A stretch of 64,000 nucleotides of DNA from Hyphomicrobiales bacterium (GTDB lineage Bacteria > Pseudomonadota > Alphaproteobacteria > Rhizobiales > Rhizobiaceae), in NCBI GenBank assembly GCA_900468535.1, contig UBTY01000041.1, positions 124,001 through 188,000 of the forward strand, written 5' to 3'. The number at the start of each line of letters is the position of its first letter. Position 1 is the stretch's first letter. This document shows positions 35,162 through 42,981 of this stretch, one piece after another. Made by a program: the position numbers and the translations under genes. The notes under the pieces were generated by a model that made no database searches, had not been told where the DNA came from, and saw only the letters and a list, made by a program, of their open reading frames with translations.

Positions 35162-35449
35162 TCAGACCGGCGCCGGCCCCTGCATCAACGAGCCGTTGCC
35201 ATCAGGCGTCTTCATCGATGTGCAGGTTCCTGCCGGCACGAGCTTCCAGGCATTCTTCTGATAGTCGATCTTTGCAGTGCCGGCGCAGGTGGTACCGGGA
35301 CCAGCGGCGCAGTCGTTCTGCCCCTTAAGCGCGATGCCGTAGCATTTCTCCTTGCTGGCAGCCTCGGCCGCGACAGACTGAATGCTACCGATCAACGCGA
35401 GCGCAGTCGTAACCGATGCTGCAAGGACGGTTATGGGAAGTTTGGTCAT
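35162..35449 (-). CDS. bufferin-type DUF2282 precursor peptide 2
   Basis: A 95-residue protein with an N-terminal signal peptide (LPITVLAASVTTALALIGSI, cleavage near VAAEA). Four cysteines at 36, 47, 55 and 76 lie in KCYGIALKGQNDCAAG, TTCAGT and PAGTCTSM, the DUF2282 pattern. Family members are copper-binding ribosomal peptides exported to the periplasm after cysteine modification. Compared with the upstream paralogue it has a longer loop between the second and third cysteines (GPGTT against KHD) and a longer tail. GGAGAAGACC precedes the ATG at 35449. Confidence 0.9.
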   Translation of the reverse strand: MTKLPITVLAASVTTALALIGSIQSVAAEAASKEKCYGIALKGQNDCAAGPGTTCAGTAKIDYQKNAWKLVPAGTCTSMKTPDGNGSLMQGPAPV

Positions 35450-35492
35450 GGTCTTCTCCGGTATCAGTTTATTTCTGACGTGTTGGATGCCC

Positions 35493-35762
35493 TCAGGCGG
35501 GAGTGAGCGAGCCATGGCCCTTCGGCGTCTTCATCGACACGCAGGTGCCGGCGGGAACGAGTTTGAACGACATGCGATCGTAGTTGACGATCGATTTCCC
35601 CGCGCAGTCGTGCTTTCCCGCCGCGCAATCGTTCTGCCCCTTCATCGCAACGCCGTAGCACTTCTCTTTGCTGTCGGCGGCAAACGCCTCCGGAGCTGCG
35701 ATAGTGGCGAGCGCCGAAGCGATGGATCCTGCCAAGGCAAGAGTAACGATGCCGTTCTTCAT
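35493..35762 (-). CDS. bufferin-type DUF2282 precursor peptide 1
   Basis: An 89-residue precursor, first gene of the operon. The signal peptide is IVTLALAGSIASALATIAAP with cleavage near AFAAD. Cysteines at 35, 46, 53 and 74 lie in KCYGVAMKGQNDCAAG, HDCAGK and PAGTCVSM. It is similar to the next gene throughout the core, so a tandem duplication is likely. GGAGATGAAACA precedes the ATG at 35762, and the ECF-type promoter word at 35811-35836 lies about 50 bases upstream. Confidence 0.9.
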   Translation of the reverse strand: MKNGIVTLALAGSIASALATIAAPEAFAADSKEKCYGVAMKGQNDCAAGKHDCAGKSIVNYDRMSFKLVPAGTCVSMKTPKGHGSLTPA

Positions 35763-35810
35763 TGTTTCATCTCCGTAAAAACGCCAGCCACGATTGGCTT
35801 GCATTCTGGC

Positions 35811-35836
35811 TACGGAGACGACACAGCGGTTGTTAC
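35811..35836 (-). promoter_or_regulatory. candidate ECF-sigma promoter of the bufferin operon
   Basis: On the minus strand GTAAC (35836-35832) and CGTA (35814-35811) are separated by 17 bases, the geometry of an extracytoplasmic-function promoter. The -10 word lies about 49 bases before the first precursor start. The same GTAAC-N17-CGTA word occurs on the plus strand before the sigma gene. Confidence 0.6.
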
Positions 35837-35947
35837 AGCGAGTGCCCCGATTTTTATCGGCGCGCGCCCGGTGTGTCATAGGATCGCAATAGAAGAGCTT
35901 GAAAACACAAGGAATTCATAGATCCATCTAAAATAGTCAGCTCCGCA

Positions 35948-35973
35948 GTAACAAAAGCGTGTGCCCTCGCGTA
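35948..35973 (+). promoter_or_regulatory. candidate ECF-sigma promoter of the sigma/anti-sigma operon
   Basis: GTAAC (35948-35952), a 17-base spacer and CGTA (35970-35973) repeat exactly the word found upstream of the bufferin operon on the other strand. The -10 is only 12 bases before the GTG at 35986, so either the leader is very short or the true start is the ATG at 36025. Confidence 0.5.
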
Positions 35974-35985
35974 TAGGATAATCGA

Positions 35986-36552
35986 GTGACATATTCGGTT
36001 CGCGAAGAAGAATGGGCAGGCTGGATGCGTAGCGCCATCGACGGCGACGCGCAGGCGTATCATCGTTTTCTGTCGGCAGTCGCGCCTCATTTGCGGGCAA
36101 TGGCCCGCCGGCGCTGCGAGCAGTTCGGGGCATCCGTCAGCGAGGCCGAAGATGTCGTGCAGGAAGTGTTGCTCGCCATTCACCTGAAGCGCGGAACGTG
36201 GGACCCGGCGCGCCCAATCGGACCGTGGCTGTCGACGATCGTGCGCAACAAGCTCATCGACAGCTTGCGACGTCGCGGCCGTCGCGTCGATATACCGATT
36301 GACGATGTCGTCGCGACGCTTGAGGCTGAAGACCAGACGGGTAATTTGGAGCGCCTTGACGCCGAGCGTATGTTGGAGCGTCTGAGGTATCCGCAACGCG
36401 ATATCGTGCGTTCCATTTCCATGGAGGGAAACGGCATACGTGAAACGGCTGCGATGCTGAAGATGACCGAGGGCGCTGTTCGCGTTGCGCTGCATCGCGC
36501 TTTGAAGTCGCTGGCCGCCCTATACCGGAGTGAGACGAGTGAAGACCGATGA
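35986..36552 (+). CDS. ECF-family RNA polymerase sigma factor (SigF-like)
   Basis: A 188-residue ECF sigma factor. Region 2 is SEAEDVVQEVLLAIHLKRGTWDPARPIGPWLSTIVRNKLID (about 54-95); region 4 is LRYPQRDIVRSISMEGNGIRETAAMLKMTEGAVRVALHRALKSL (about 132-177). The GTG at 35986 follows AGGATAATCGA; ATG 36025 is an alternative that keeps both domains. Its end overlaps the NrsF-type anti-sigma gene. In Caulobacter a SigF-NrsF pair controls DUF2282 operons under metal stress, and the divergent bufferin operon here makes the same role likely. Confidence 0.88.
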   Translation: MTYSVREEEWAGWMRSAIDGDAQAYHRFLSAVAPHLRAMARRRCEQFGASVSEAEDVVQEVLLAIHLKRGTWDPARPIGPWLSTIVRNKLIDSLRRRGRRVDIPIDDVVATLEAEDQTGNLERLDAERMLERLRYPQRDIVRSISMEGNGIRETAAMLKMTEGAVRVALHRALKSLAALYRSETSEDR

Positions 36553-37174
36553 TCTGATTAGCCTTCTTGCGGAAGACGCTCCCGTCCGATCTCGCCTCGG
36601 ACCTATGCTGGCTCTCGCACTCGTTGGGGGGCTGGCATTATCAGCCGTCCTGCTGCTCGCAACCGTCGGCATCCGACATGATATGGCGGCAGCCATAGAG
36701 ACGGCCCGCGTCGTCTTCAAGATCGTTGTAACGCTGGCACTTGCGGTGACGGCTTGTGGCATGGTCTTTCGTATCGGACGGCCCGGCGCGCCAATGAGGC
36801 CATCCGCGCTCAGCCTCCTGATCCCTTTTGCGCTGTTGATCGCAGGCGTCGCAACCGAACTAATCACCGTTCCGGAAAGCAACTGGCGCGCCGCACTGAT
36901 GGGACGCAATGCGGCGTTTTGCGTCTTTTTCATTCCCGTCTTGTCACTGGCACCACTTGCAGCGTTTCTATCGGCGCTGAGATATTCCGCGCCGGCAAGT
37001 CCGGCCCTGGCCGGCGGCGCCGCCGGCCTTGCATCAGCCGGCCTTGCCGCGGCGTTGTATGCTTGGCATTGCCCCGATGACAGCCCGCTTTTTCTGATGA
37101 CATGGTACACCGCTGCCGTTGCTGTCGTCACAATTGCCGGCAGTGTCGCTGGAAGCCGTCTACTTCGCTGGTAG
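36539..37174 (+). CDS. NrsF-type (DUF1109) membrane anti-sigma factor
   Basis: A 211-residue protein with a short cytoplasmic N-terminus (VKTDDLISLLAEDAPVRSRLG) and six membrane segments, as in DUF1109/NrsF anti-sigma factors. A pair of cysteines that could sense metal or redox state is not obvious: single cysteines lie in ALAVTACGMVF, NAAFCVFF and AWHCPDDSP. The GTG at 36539 is eight bases after GGAG; a GTG at 36530 is possible. It overlaps the sigma gene by 14 bases, so the pair is translated together and NrsF probably holds the sigma factor at the membrane until stress. Confidence 0.85.
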   Translation: MKTDDLISLLAEDAPVRSRLGPMLALALVGGLALSAVLLLATVGIRHDMAAAIETARVVFKIVVTLALAVTACGMVFRIGRPGAPMRPSALSLLIPFALLIAGVATELITVPESNWRAALMGRNAAFCVFFIPVLSLAPLAAFLSALRYSAPASPALAGGAAGLASAGLAAALYAWHCPDDSPLFLMTWYTAAVAVVTIAGSVAGSRLLRW

Positions 37175-37501
37175 TGGGGCCGCGTTACGACCCTAATGGC
37201 TCGGCTTACTCGTCGAACTTCACGCGATCCTGTCGGCATCAATTGAGATTCACGAAGTCGAAGCTTCTCACTGATGCACGCCGGTAGGCTTTTTCGTTGA
37301 AAACCGCGCGATGCTGTGAGACGCTGTCATCGTGGTGGGACCACCGATCGCGTCCCTCTCCGGACGCTATTACTAAGTTATCGCGAGACTCGTCATGTCT
37401 TCGGCCATCGGCAGGATGACCGGAGGGTAGTTTTGTGTGCCATCAATTTTCCGGAAGGAGTCAGGACCCCGTGCGGTTCGGGCAAGAACGAGGAGGCTAG
37501 C
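37175..37501. other. 327-base intergenic region after the anti-sigma gene
   Basis: No coding region with a plausible start was seen. GAGGAGGCTAGC at its right end is the ribosome binding site of the next gene. I see no clear terminator or repeat. Confidence 0.4.
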
Positions 37502-38074
37502 ATGCGAATAGTTAAGTTCGTTCTCGGTGTTTTTGTTTTTGTTCCTCTGTTTTCCAGTCAAGTCGTTGCCGGGTCTGAAATTCCAACAAGCGGGTCTATC
37601 GCCGCGCCACTTGGTTTCAGCTCCGCTTGCGCAAGATATGCTTGGCTATGCCAGGGCAACGGCGGTAGCAGGATCGGCGACGATGAGGCGCTCCGCGTAT
37701 TGCGGGTGGTCAATAGCTACGTAAATGCCCGCGTTACCCCGGTCAAAAATCCCAGCAAATCCTTCTACTGGTCGGTCAGCAACAGCGGAGATTGCAAGGA
37801 CTATGCCCTTTCGAAAATGAGAACACTCCTCGATGTGGGTTTTCCGTCGAACAGGCTGGCCCTGTCCGTCGTTCTCGATCATGACGGCAACAACCACATG
37901 GTCCTGCTGGCCCGACTGAGTTCCGGGGATTACGTTCTGGATAATCTGAGCGGCAGCGTCAAACCCTGGCGCAAGACGGGCTATACCTTCCTGGCCAGTC
38001 AAAATTTCAAGCGGAAAGGAAGCTGGCAAGTTACTCTTGCCGGCCCGCGAGCGGGCCGCTTCTACGAGGAGTAA
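37502..38074 (+). CDS. transglutaminase-like cysteine proteinase (BTLCP family), secreted
   Basis: A 190-residue protein with an N-terminal signal peptide (IVKFVLGVFVFVPLFSSQVVA) and the bacterial transglutaminase-like cysteine proteinase fold. The catalytic cysteine is in NSGDCKDYALSKM, the histidine in GNNHMVLLARL and the aspartate in YVLDNLSGSV. C-terminal KRKGSWQVTLAGPR is also usual in rhizobial members. Relatives such as LapG cleave periplasmic adhesins, but this protein lies alone with no lapD or adhesin gene beside it, so its target is unknown. The ATG at 37502 has a strong GAGGAGG upstream. Confidence 0.88.
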   Translation: MRIVKFVLGVFVFVPLFSSQVVAGSEIPTSGSIAAPLGFSSACARYAWLCQGNGGSRIGDDEALRVLRVVNSYVNARVTPVKNPSKSFYWSVSNSGDCKDYALSKMRTLLDVGFPSNRLALSVVLDHDGNNHMVLLARLSSGDYVLDNLSGSVKPWRKTGYTFLASQNFKRKGSWQVTLAGPRAGRFYEE

Positions 38075-38383
38075 GGGTGACGGACATCTTGATGTCTGCG
38101 TCAACCGCTCCATCCGGGAAGTAATGCGCAAAGGCATTTTGCTCGAAACCTGCAACTGGGAAGATCCTGAATCTGGCGAAATCGGCTGGTGATCGCAGTC
38201 GCCGACATCAGCCCGCCTTCAGGATCCGCTTGGGAAAGATGATGCAAAAAGCGCCGCATCCGTGCCTTCGTTGACTAGCGAGCGACAACGGTACTTGTCA
38301 CGGTCGTGCTGTCATTGGAAGGACAGATCGAGGCTTGGAGTGGCTGTGGCCAACCAGGCGAAGATCGCAGAAAGATCGGGCGA
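38075..38383. other. 309-base region with no supported gene
   Basis: Between the cysteine proteinase gene and a doubtful small ORF. Open frames here are short and lack ribosome binding sites. No repeats or structured RNA were recognised. Confidence 0.35.
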
Positions 38384-38599
38384 ATGACTCTCGGTGCAGT
38401 CGGGCCAAGCGACTTTTCTGATGTCTTCGGATACTCGCTTCGCTTGGTCGGACACTATGCGATCACCGCCGACATTACCGGCCTTTCGCCGCAGCAGACC
38501 GTCCGTGGCTTCGTGATCCTGAACGGCAAGGGCGAAAGCATCATTGGCCGAATGTGGCGGCAGGTTGCGAAAGTGCTTGTTCGTGAAGCGGGCGCATGA
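38384..38599 (+). CDS. hypothetical small protein (doubtful)
   Basis: A 71-codon open frame from the ATG at 38384 to the TGA at 38599. The peptide contains GYSLRLVGHYAITADITGLSP and FVILNGKGESIIGRMWRQV, which I do not recognise. No convincing Shine-Dalgarno precedes it and upstream in-frame starts exist to 38306. It may be real or chance. Confidence 0.3.
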   Translation: MTLGAVGPSDFSDVFGYSLRLVGHYAITADITGLSPQQTVRGFVILNGKGESIIGRMWRQVAKVLVREAGA

Positions 38600-38703
38600 C
38601 ACCGGGCTAACCGGTGCGAAACCATTGAGTGCATCACGCATTTGCCATTGAAACCAAGGATCGTATTCTTGGTTGCATCGATCCCAGCAAGAGAAAGCTT
38701 AAA

Positions 38704-38967
38704 ATGCGCCTCTTCAAGAAGAAGATGAATTACGCCAGAGGACCATGGCAACGCGACGACACGGGGCAGGCCTATGCCAGCCACGGTCGCTTCCGGCTGA
38801 CGATAAAGCGGGCAAACGATCGCTGGTTCTACAGGGTCTCCGATCTGAATGGAGAACTACCACCGGTCGATAGTCGCCATTTCCCAAGTGAGCGGGAAAC
38901 GCTGGATGCTGCCCAGGCTGAACTCGATGATCGCGGGAGCGATCCACAAGTGCAACCGGAATACTGA
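38704..38967 (+). CDS. hypothetical protein, 87 residues
   Basis: The protein starts MRLFKKKMNYARGPWQ and has the pattern YASHGRFRLTIKRANDRWFYRVSDLNG, a small basic beta-rich protein with no signal peptide or membrane segment. The C-terminal part (SERETLDAAQAELDDR) is acidic and helical. GAGAAAG lies nine bases upstream of the ATG. It reads like a conserved small rhizobial protein, but I cannot name a family. Confidence 0.55.
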   Translation: MRLFKKKMNYARGPWQRDDTGQAYASHGRFRLTIKRANDRWFYRVSDLNGELPPVDSRHFPSERETLDAAQAELDDRGSDPQVQPEY

Positions 38968-39185
38968 TTTCAGGTTCAGATGCGAGAGCCCCACGCGTTC
39001 CTGCGACCGTCTCGTTACCTGTGCAGGCGGCAGACGGGTGGGGATGGACTTCGCGAAGTTCACGCGCGCCAAACGATATCGACATCGCCAACCCTCACAT
39101 GCCGCGCGGTCCAAACATCACTAAATCGCTGACCCGACATCTGCCCTTGCCACGAAACCAGCAGCCAGCCACCCAAACACATCCG

Positions 39186-39221
39186 CATTCGTTTGACATT
39201 CGAATAATCTTCATTTTAACT
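39186..39221 (+). promoter_or_regulatory. candidate glpD promoter with direct-repeat element
   Basis: TTGACA at 39193-39198 and the weaker TTAACT at 39216-39221 are spaced by 17 bases, about 37 bases before the glpD start. Two CATTCG words at 39186-39191 and 39197-39202 overlap the -35 and are spaced by 11 bases, one helical turn, as for a repressor site; a GlpR-like repressor is one candidate. Confidence 0.4.
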
Positions 39222-39257
39222 GCATTAACTTTCGCAATCTTGGCTCGGAGGGGGAAC

Positions 39258-40775
39258 GTGAGCCGGAAGATTTACGATCTTTTCGTCATTGGCGGAGGCA
39301 TCAACGGGTGTGGGATCGCCCGTGACGCGATCGGGCGCGGCTATTCGGTCGCACTCGCAGAAATGAACGATTTCGCTTCGGGAACGTCATCGGGCGCGAC
39401 CAAGCTCATCCACGGCGGCCTGCGCTATCTAGAGCACTACGAGTTTCGGCTCGTGCGTGAATCGCTGATGGAGCGCGAAGTGCTTTGGGCAATGGCACCG
39501 CACATCATTCGGCCGATGCGCTTTGTGCTTCCCTATCACAAGGGCGGCATCCGTCCAGCATGGCTCATTCGTCTTGGTCTGTTTATCTACGATCACCTCG
39601 GCGGGCGAAAGTTGCTGCCGCCGACAAAAGTCTTGGACATGCGCCGCGATCCCGCCGGTACGCCACTGAAAACGCTCTTCACGAAGGCTTTCGAATACTC
39701 GGACGGCTGGGTCGACGATGCCCGCATGGTCGTTCTCAATGCAAGGGATGCAGCCGACCGCGGCGCGCTGATCATGCCGCGAACGAAGGTTATCGCGGCC
39801 AGACGCGAAAATGACCTCTGGACGATCGACGCGGTCGACACGGCAAGCGGACAACCGAGCAGTTTTCAAGCCAGAATGCTTGTCAATGCCGCCGGCCCGT
39901 GGGTTGATCACGTCATTCACTCGGCCATTGGGCAAAACGAGGCTCATCATGTGCGGCTCGTACAGGGCAGCCATATCGTCGTGCGGAAGAAGTTTAACGA
40001 TCCTCGGGCTTACTTCTTTCAAAACCCGGACAATCGTATCATCTTCGCGATACCGTACGAACAGGACTTCACGCTCATCGGCACCACCGACCGCGACTAC
40101 TCGGCTGATCCGAAGGATGTGAAAATCACAGAAGAAGAGACGGCCTATCTCTGCAGTGCCGCAAACGAGTATTTCAGGGAGCCTATCCAACCAAATGACG
40201 TCGTCTGGTCCTATTCGGCCGTGCGACCGTTGTTCGACGATGGTGCTTCCAAGGCACAGGAAGCAACGCGCGACTACGTGCTGATCGTCGAGGGCAACGG
40301 GGAAACCGCACCTCTGCTGAATGTCTTTGGCGGCAAACTGACGACATATCGACGATTGTCTGAACACGCGCTGGAAAAGATCGCCACCGCAATTGGTCCG
40401 AAGGGCGCACCGTGGACGGCGAAGAGCCATTTGCCGGGCGGCGATTTTGCAGCGACCGGCTATGAAGGACAGGTCATTGAGTTAAAGGGCCGCTATCCGT
40501 TCCTCGCTGATCGGCACGCCCGCCGACTGGTGCGTTGCTACGGAACGAAGGCCGCCGTGATGCTCGGATCAGCGGCAACTACCGAGGACTTGGGACGCAA
40601 TTTCGGTGGCGATCTCTACGAGATTGAAGTTCGCTACCTGATCGAGCATGAATGGGCCAGGCACGCCGATGACGTGCTCTGGAGGAGAACGAAGGAAGGC
40701 CTGCGTCTGACCAAGGAACAGGCTGCGCTATTGGAGGAGTACATCGCCGCGCTACCGGCTCAGATGGCCGGATAA
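39258..40775 (+). CDS. glpD: aerobic glycerol-3-phosphate dehydrogenase
   Basis: A 505-residue FAD enzyme that oxidises sn-glycerol 3-phosphate to dihydroxyacetone phosphate at the membrane. The FAD motif is DLFVIGGGINGCGIARDAIGRG, followed by GTSSGATKLIHGGLRYLEHYEF. GNGETAPLLNVFGGKLTTYRRLSEHAL is the typical late motif, and the C-terminal helical domain ends in EEYIAAL. The start is the GTG at 39258 with GGAGGGGG upstream; the longer open frame to 39021 has no support. It leads the glycerol operon, and its stop lies 44 bases before glpS. Confidence 0.95.
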   Translation: MSRKIYDLFVIGGGINGCGIARDAIGRGYSVALAEMNDFASGTSSGATKLIHGGLRYLEHYEFRLVRESLMEREVLWAMAPHIIRPMRFVLPYHKGGIRPAWLIRLGLFIYDHLGGRKLLPPTKVLDMRRDPAGTPLKTLFTKAFEYSDGWVDDARMVVLNARDAADRGALIMPRTKVIAARRENDLWTIDAVDTASGQPSSFQARMLVNAAGPWVDHVIHSAIGQNEAHHVRLVQGSHIVVRKKFNDPRAYFFQNPDNRIIFAIPYEQDFTLIGTTDRDYSADPKDVKITEEETAYLCSAANEYFREPIQPNDVVWSYSAVRPLFDDGASKAQEATRDYVLIVEGNGETAPLLNVFGGKLTTYRRLSEHALEKIATAIGPKGAPWTAKSHLPGGDFAATGYEGQVIELKGRYPFLADRHARRLVRCYGTKAAVMLGSAATTEDLGRNFGGDLYEIEVRYLIEHEWARHADDVLWRRTKEGLRLTKEQAALLEEYIAALPAQMAG

Positions 40776-40819
40776 GAAGCGGCATGTGGTCCCCGCTGTG
40801 AGGAGGCACGGGAACCGGA

Positions 40820-41896
40820 ATGCTAGAATTGCGGAACGCCGCAAAGATGGTGGGCGCGGATTATCACATCCACGCAACCAATCTTGCGTTTGAACGAGGC
40901 ACGCTGAATGTGCTGCTGGGGCCGACCTTGTCTGGCAAGACGTCGCTGATGCGACTTATGGCTGGGCTTGATCGTCCGACCAGCGGTTCCATTCATTTCG
41001 ACGGCGTCGACGTCACCGGCATGCCGGTGCAGAAGCGCAATGTCGCGATGGTGTACCAGCAGTTCATCAATTATCCCGCCTTTACCGTGTATGAGAACAT
41101 CGCCTCGCCGATGCGCATTGCCGGCAAGGATGCCGCGACCATCGACCGCGAGGTGCGCAAGGCTGCCGATCTGTTGCGGCTCACGCCCTATCTCGACCGT
41201 ACACCGCTCAACCTCTCGGGCGGGCAGCAGCAGCGAACGGCGCTTGCCCGCGCACTGGTGAAGAATGCCAGCCTCGTGCTTATGGATGAGCCGCTTGCCA
41301 ACCTCGACTACAAGCTTCGCGAGGAACTGCGAGCCGAGTTGCCGAAGATCTTCGCCCAGTCCGGTGCCATCTTCGTTTACGCAACGACCGAACCATCCGA
41401 AGCGCTGCTCCTTGGCGGCAACACGGCGACGCTGTCGGAAGGGCGCGTCACGCAGTTCGGCCCGACCATCAGCGTCTACCGCAAGCCGCTGGATCTGATA
41501 ACAGCCAAGACCTTTGCCGACCCGCCGCTCAATTTCATCGACGTGGTGAAGGTTGGCGGCGTGTTTCAGCGCCAGAACGCCGACGTGTTTTCCGTTCCGG
41601 GCCATCTCGCCGCTATGGCCGACGGCCCGGTGACGGTGGCGTTCCATCCGCATCATCTCGGGCTTTCGGCACAGACGCCAGGTGCCGTGCGACTCAGGGC
41701 CCGGACGCAATTGTCCGAAATTACCGGTTCGGAAAGCTTCGTCTATCTCGACTATGACGGGGTGCGCTGGGTGATGCTTGCTCATGGCATTCACGATATC
41801 GACCCGGACACCGACATCGATGTGTTTCTGGACGCGCGTCATCTGATGGCGTTCGACACAAGCGGACGCGCGATCGCGTCCGACGCAACGGCTTGA
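40820..41896 (+). CDS. glpS: glycerol ABC transporter ATP-binding protein GlpS
   Basis: A 358-residue ATPase of the glycerol transporter. Walker A is the unusual GPTLSGKTS (34-42). The signature LSGGQ (132-136) is intact and Walker B is VLMDEP (153-158). The H-loop reads YATTEPSEA, with threonine 190 where the switch histidine is expected. It is partnered with GlpT, whose defects are complementary. The C-terminal TOBE-type domain starts near 250. First transporter gene after glpD. Confidence 0.9.
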   Translation: MLELRNAAKMVGADYHIHATNLAFERGTLNVLLGPTLSGKTSLMRLMAGLDRPTSGSIHFDGVDVTGMPVQKRNVAMVYQQFINYPAFTVYENIASPMRIAGKDAATIDREVRKAADLLRLTPYLDRTPLNLSGGQQQRTALARALVKNASLVLMDEPLANLDYKLREELRAELPKIFAQSGAIFVYATTEPSEALLLGGNTATLSEGRVTQFGPTISVYRKPLDLITAKTFADPPLNFIDVVKVGGVFQRQNADVFSVPGHLAAMADGPVTVAFHPHHLGLSAQTPGAVRLRARTQLSEITGSESFVYLDYDGVRWVMLAHGIHDIDPDTDIDVFLDARHLMAFDTSGRAIASDATA

Positions 41897-41907
41897 GGGG
41901 GCAGGAC

Positions 41908-42978
41908 ATGGCACGCATCACGCTCGACCACATCCGCCACGCCTACGGGCCGAACCCGACGTCCGACAAGGACTACGCGCTTCGCGAAGTCGACCATGAA
42001 TGGAACGATGGCGGCGCCTATGCGCTGCTCGGGCCATCCGGCTGCGGGAAGACGACGCTGCTCAACATCATCTCCGGCCTGCTGCAGCCGTCGCATGGCC
42101 GCATCCTGTTCGATGGCAAGGATGTGACCAACTTGCCGACACAGGCGCGAAACATTGCGCAGGTGTTCCAGTTCCCCGTCATCTACGACACGATGACCGT
42201 CTACGACAATCTCGCCTTTCCGCTGCGCAATCGCGGCGTGGCCGAGCCCGAGGTGGATCGTCGCGTTCGCGATATCCTTGAGATGATCGATCTCATGCCC
42301 ATGGCGCGGCGCAAGGCACAGGGGCTGACCGCCGACCAGAAGCAGAAGATTTCTCTCGGTCGCGGCCTCGTGCGCAACGACGTCAACGCCATCCTGTTCG
42401 ACGAGCCGCTGACCGTCATTGACCCGCATATGAAATGGGTGCTGCGCTCGCAGCTGAAGCGGCTGCACAAGCAGTTCGGCTTTACCATGGTCTACGTCAC
42501 GCATGACCAGACGGAAGCGCTGACCTTCGCCGACAAGGTGGTGGTCATGTATGAGGGCGAGATCGTGCAGATCGGCACGCCGTCGGAGCTTTTCGAGCGG
42601 CCGAGCCACACGTTTGTCGGCTATTTCATCGGCTCTCCCGGCATGAACGTGCTTCCCGCGAAGCTCGACGGCAACCGGGCGACTGTCGGCGGCGAAACCT
42701 TGTCCCTCGACTACGCGCCGAAGGCTGCGGCGGGCGCCAAGACCGAGCTCGGTATCCGGCCGGAATTCATTCGCATAGGGCGCGAGGGCATGCCTGTTAC
42801 AATCACCAGAGTCGAGGATATCGGCCGGCAGAAGATCGTTCGTGCGACGTTCGAAGGGCAGCCGATCGCGATCGTTGTGACCGAGGATTCGGAGATCCCG
42901 GCAGAGGCGCGCGTGACCTTCGATCCCGCGGCGATCAACATCTACGCCAATTCCTGGCGCGTCGGCAGGGAGGGCTGA
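41908..42978 (+). CDS. glpT: glycerol ABC transporter ATP-binding protein GlpT (ABC type)
   Basis: A 356-residue ATPase with consensus Walker A GPSGCGKTT (42-50), Walker B AILFDEP and H-loop VTHDQTEA (histidine 199). The signature is degenerate, LTADQKQKISLGRGL (140-154) in place of LSGGQ. It pairs with GlpS. The ATG at 41908 follows GAGGGGG and starts 11 bases after glpS. It is not related to the E. coli MFS transporter also called GlpT. Confidence 0.9.
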   Translation: MARITLDHIRHAYGPNPTSDKDYALREVDHEWNDGGAYALLGPSGCGKTTLLNIISGLLQPSHGRILFDGKDVTNLPTQARNIAQVFQFPVIYDTMTVYDNLAFPLRNRGVAEPEVDRRVRDILEMIDLMPMARRKAQGLTADQKQKISLGRGLVRNDVNAILFDEPLTVIDPHMKWVLRSQLKRLHKQFGFTMVYVTHDQTEALTFADKVVVMYEGEIVQIGTPSELFERPSHTFVGYFIGSPGMNVLPAKLDGNRATVGGETLSLDYAPKAAAGAKTELGIRPEFIRIGREGMPVTITRVEDIGRQKIVRATFEGQPIAIVVTEDSEIPAEARVTFDPAAINIYANSWRVGREG

Positions 42979-42981
42979 GCG

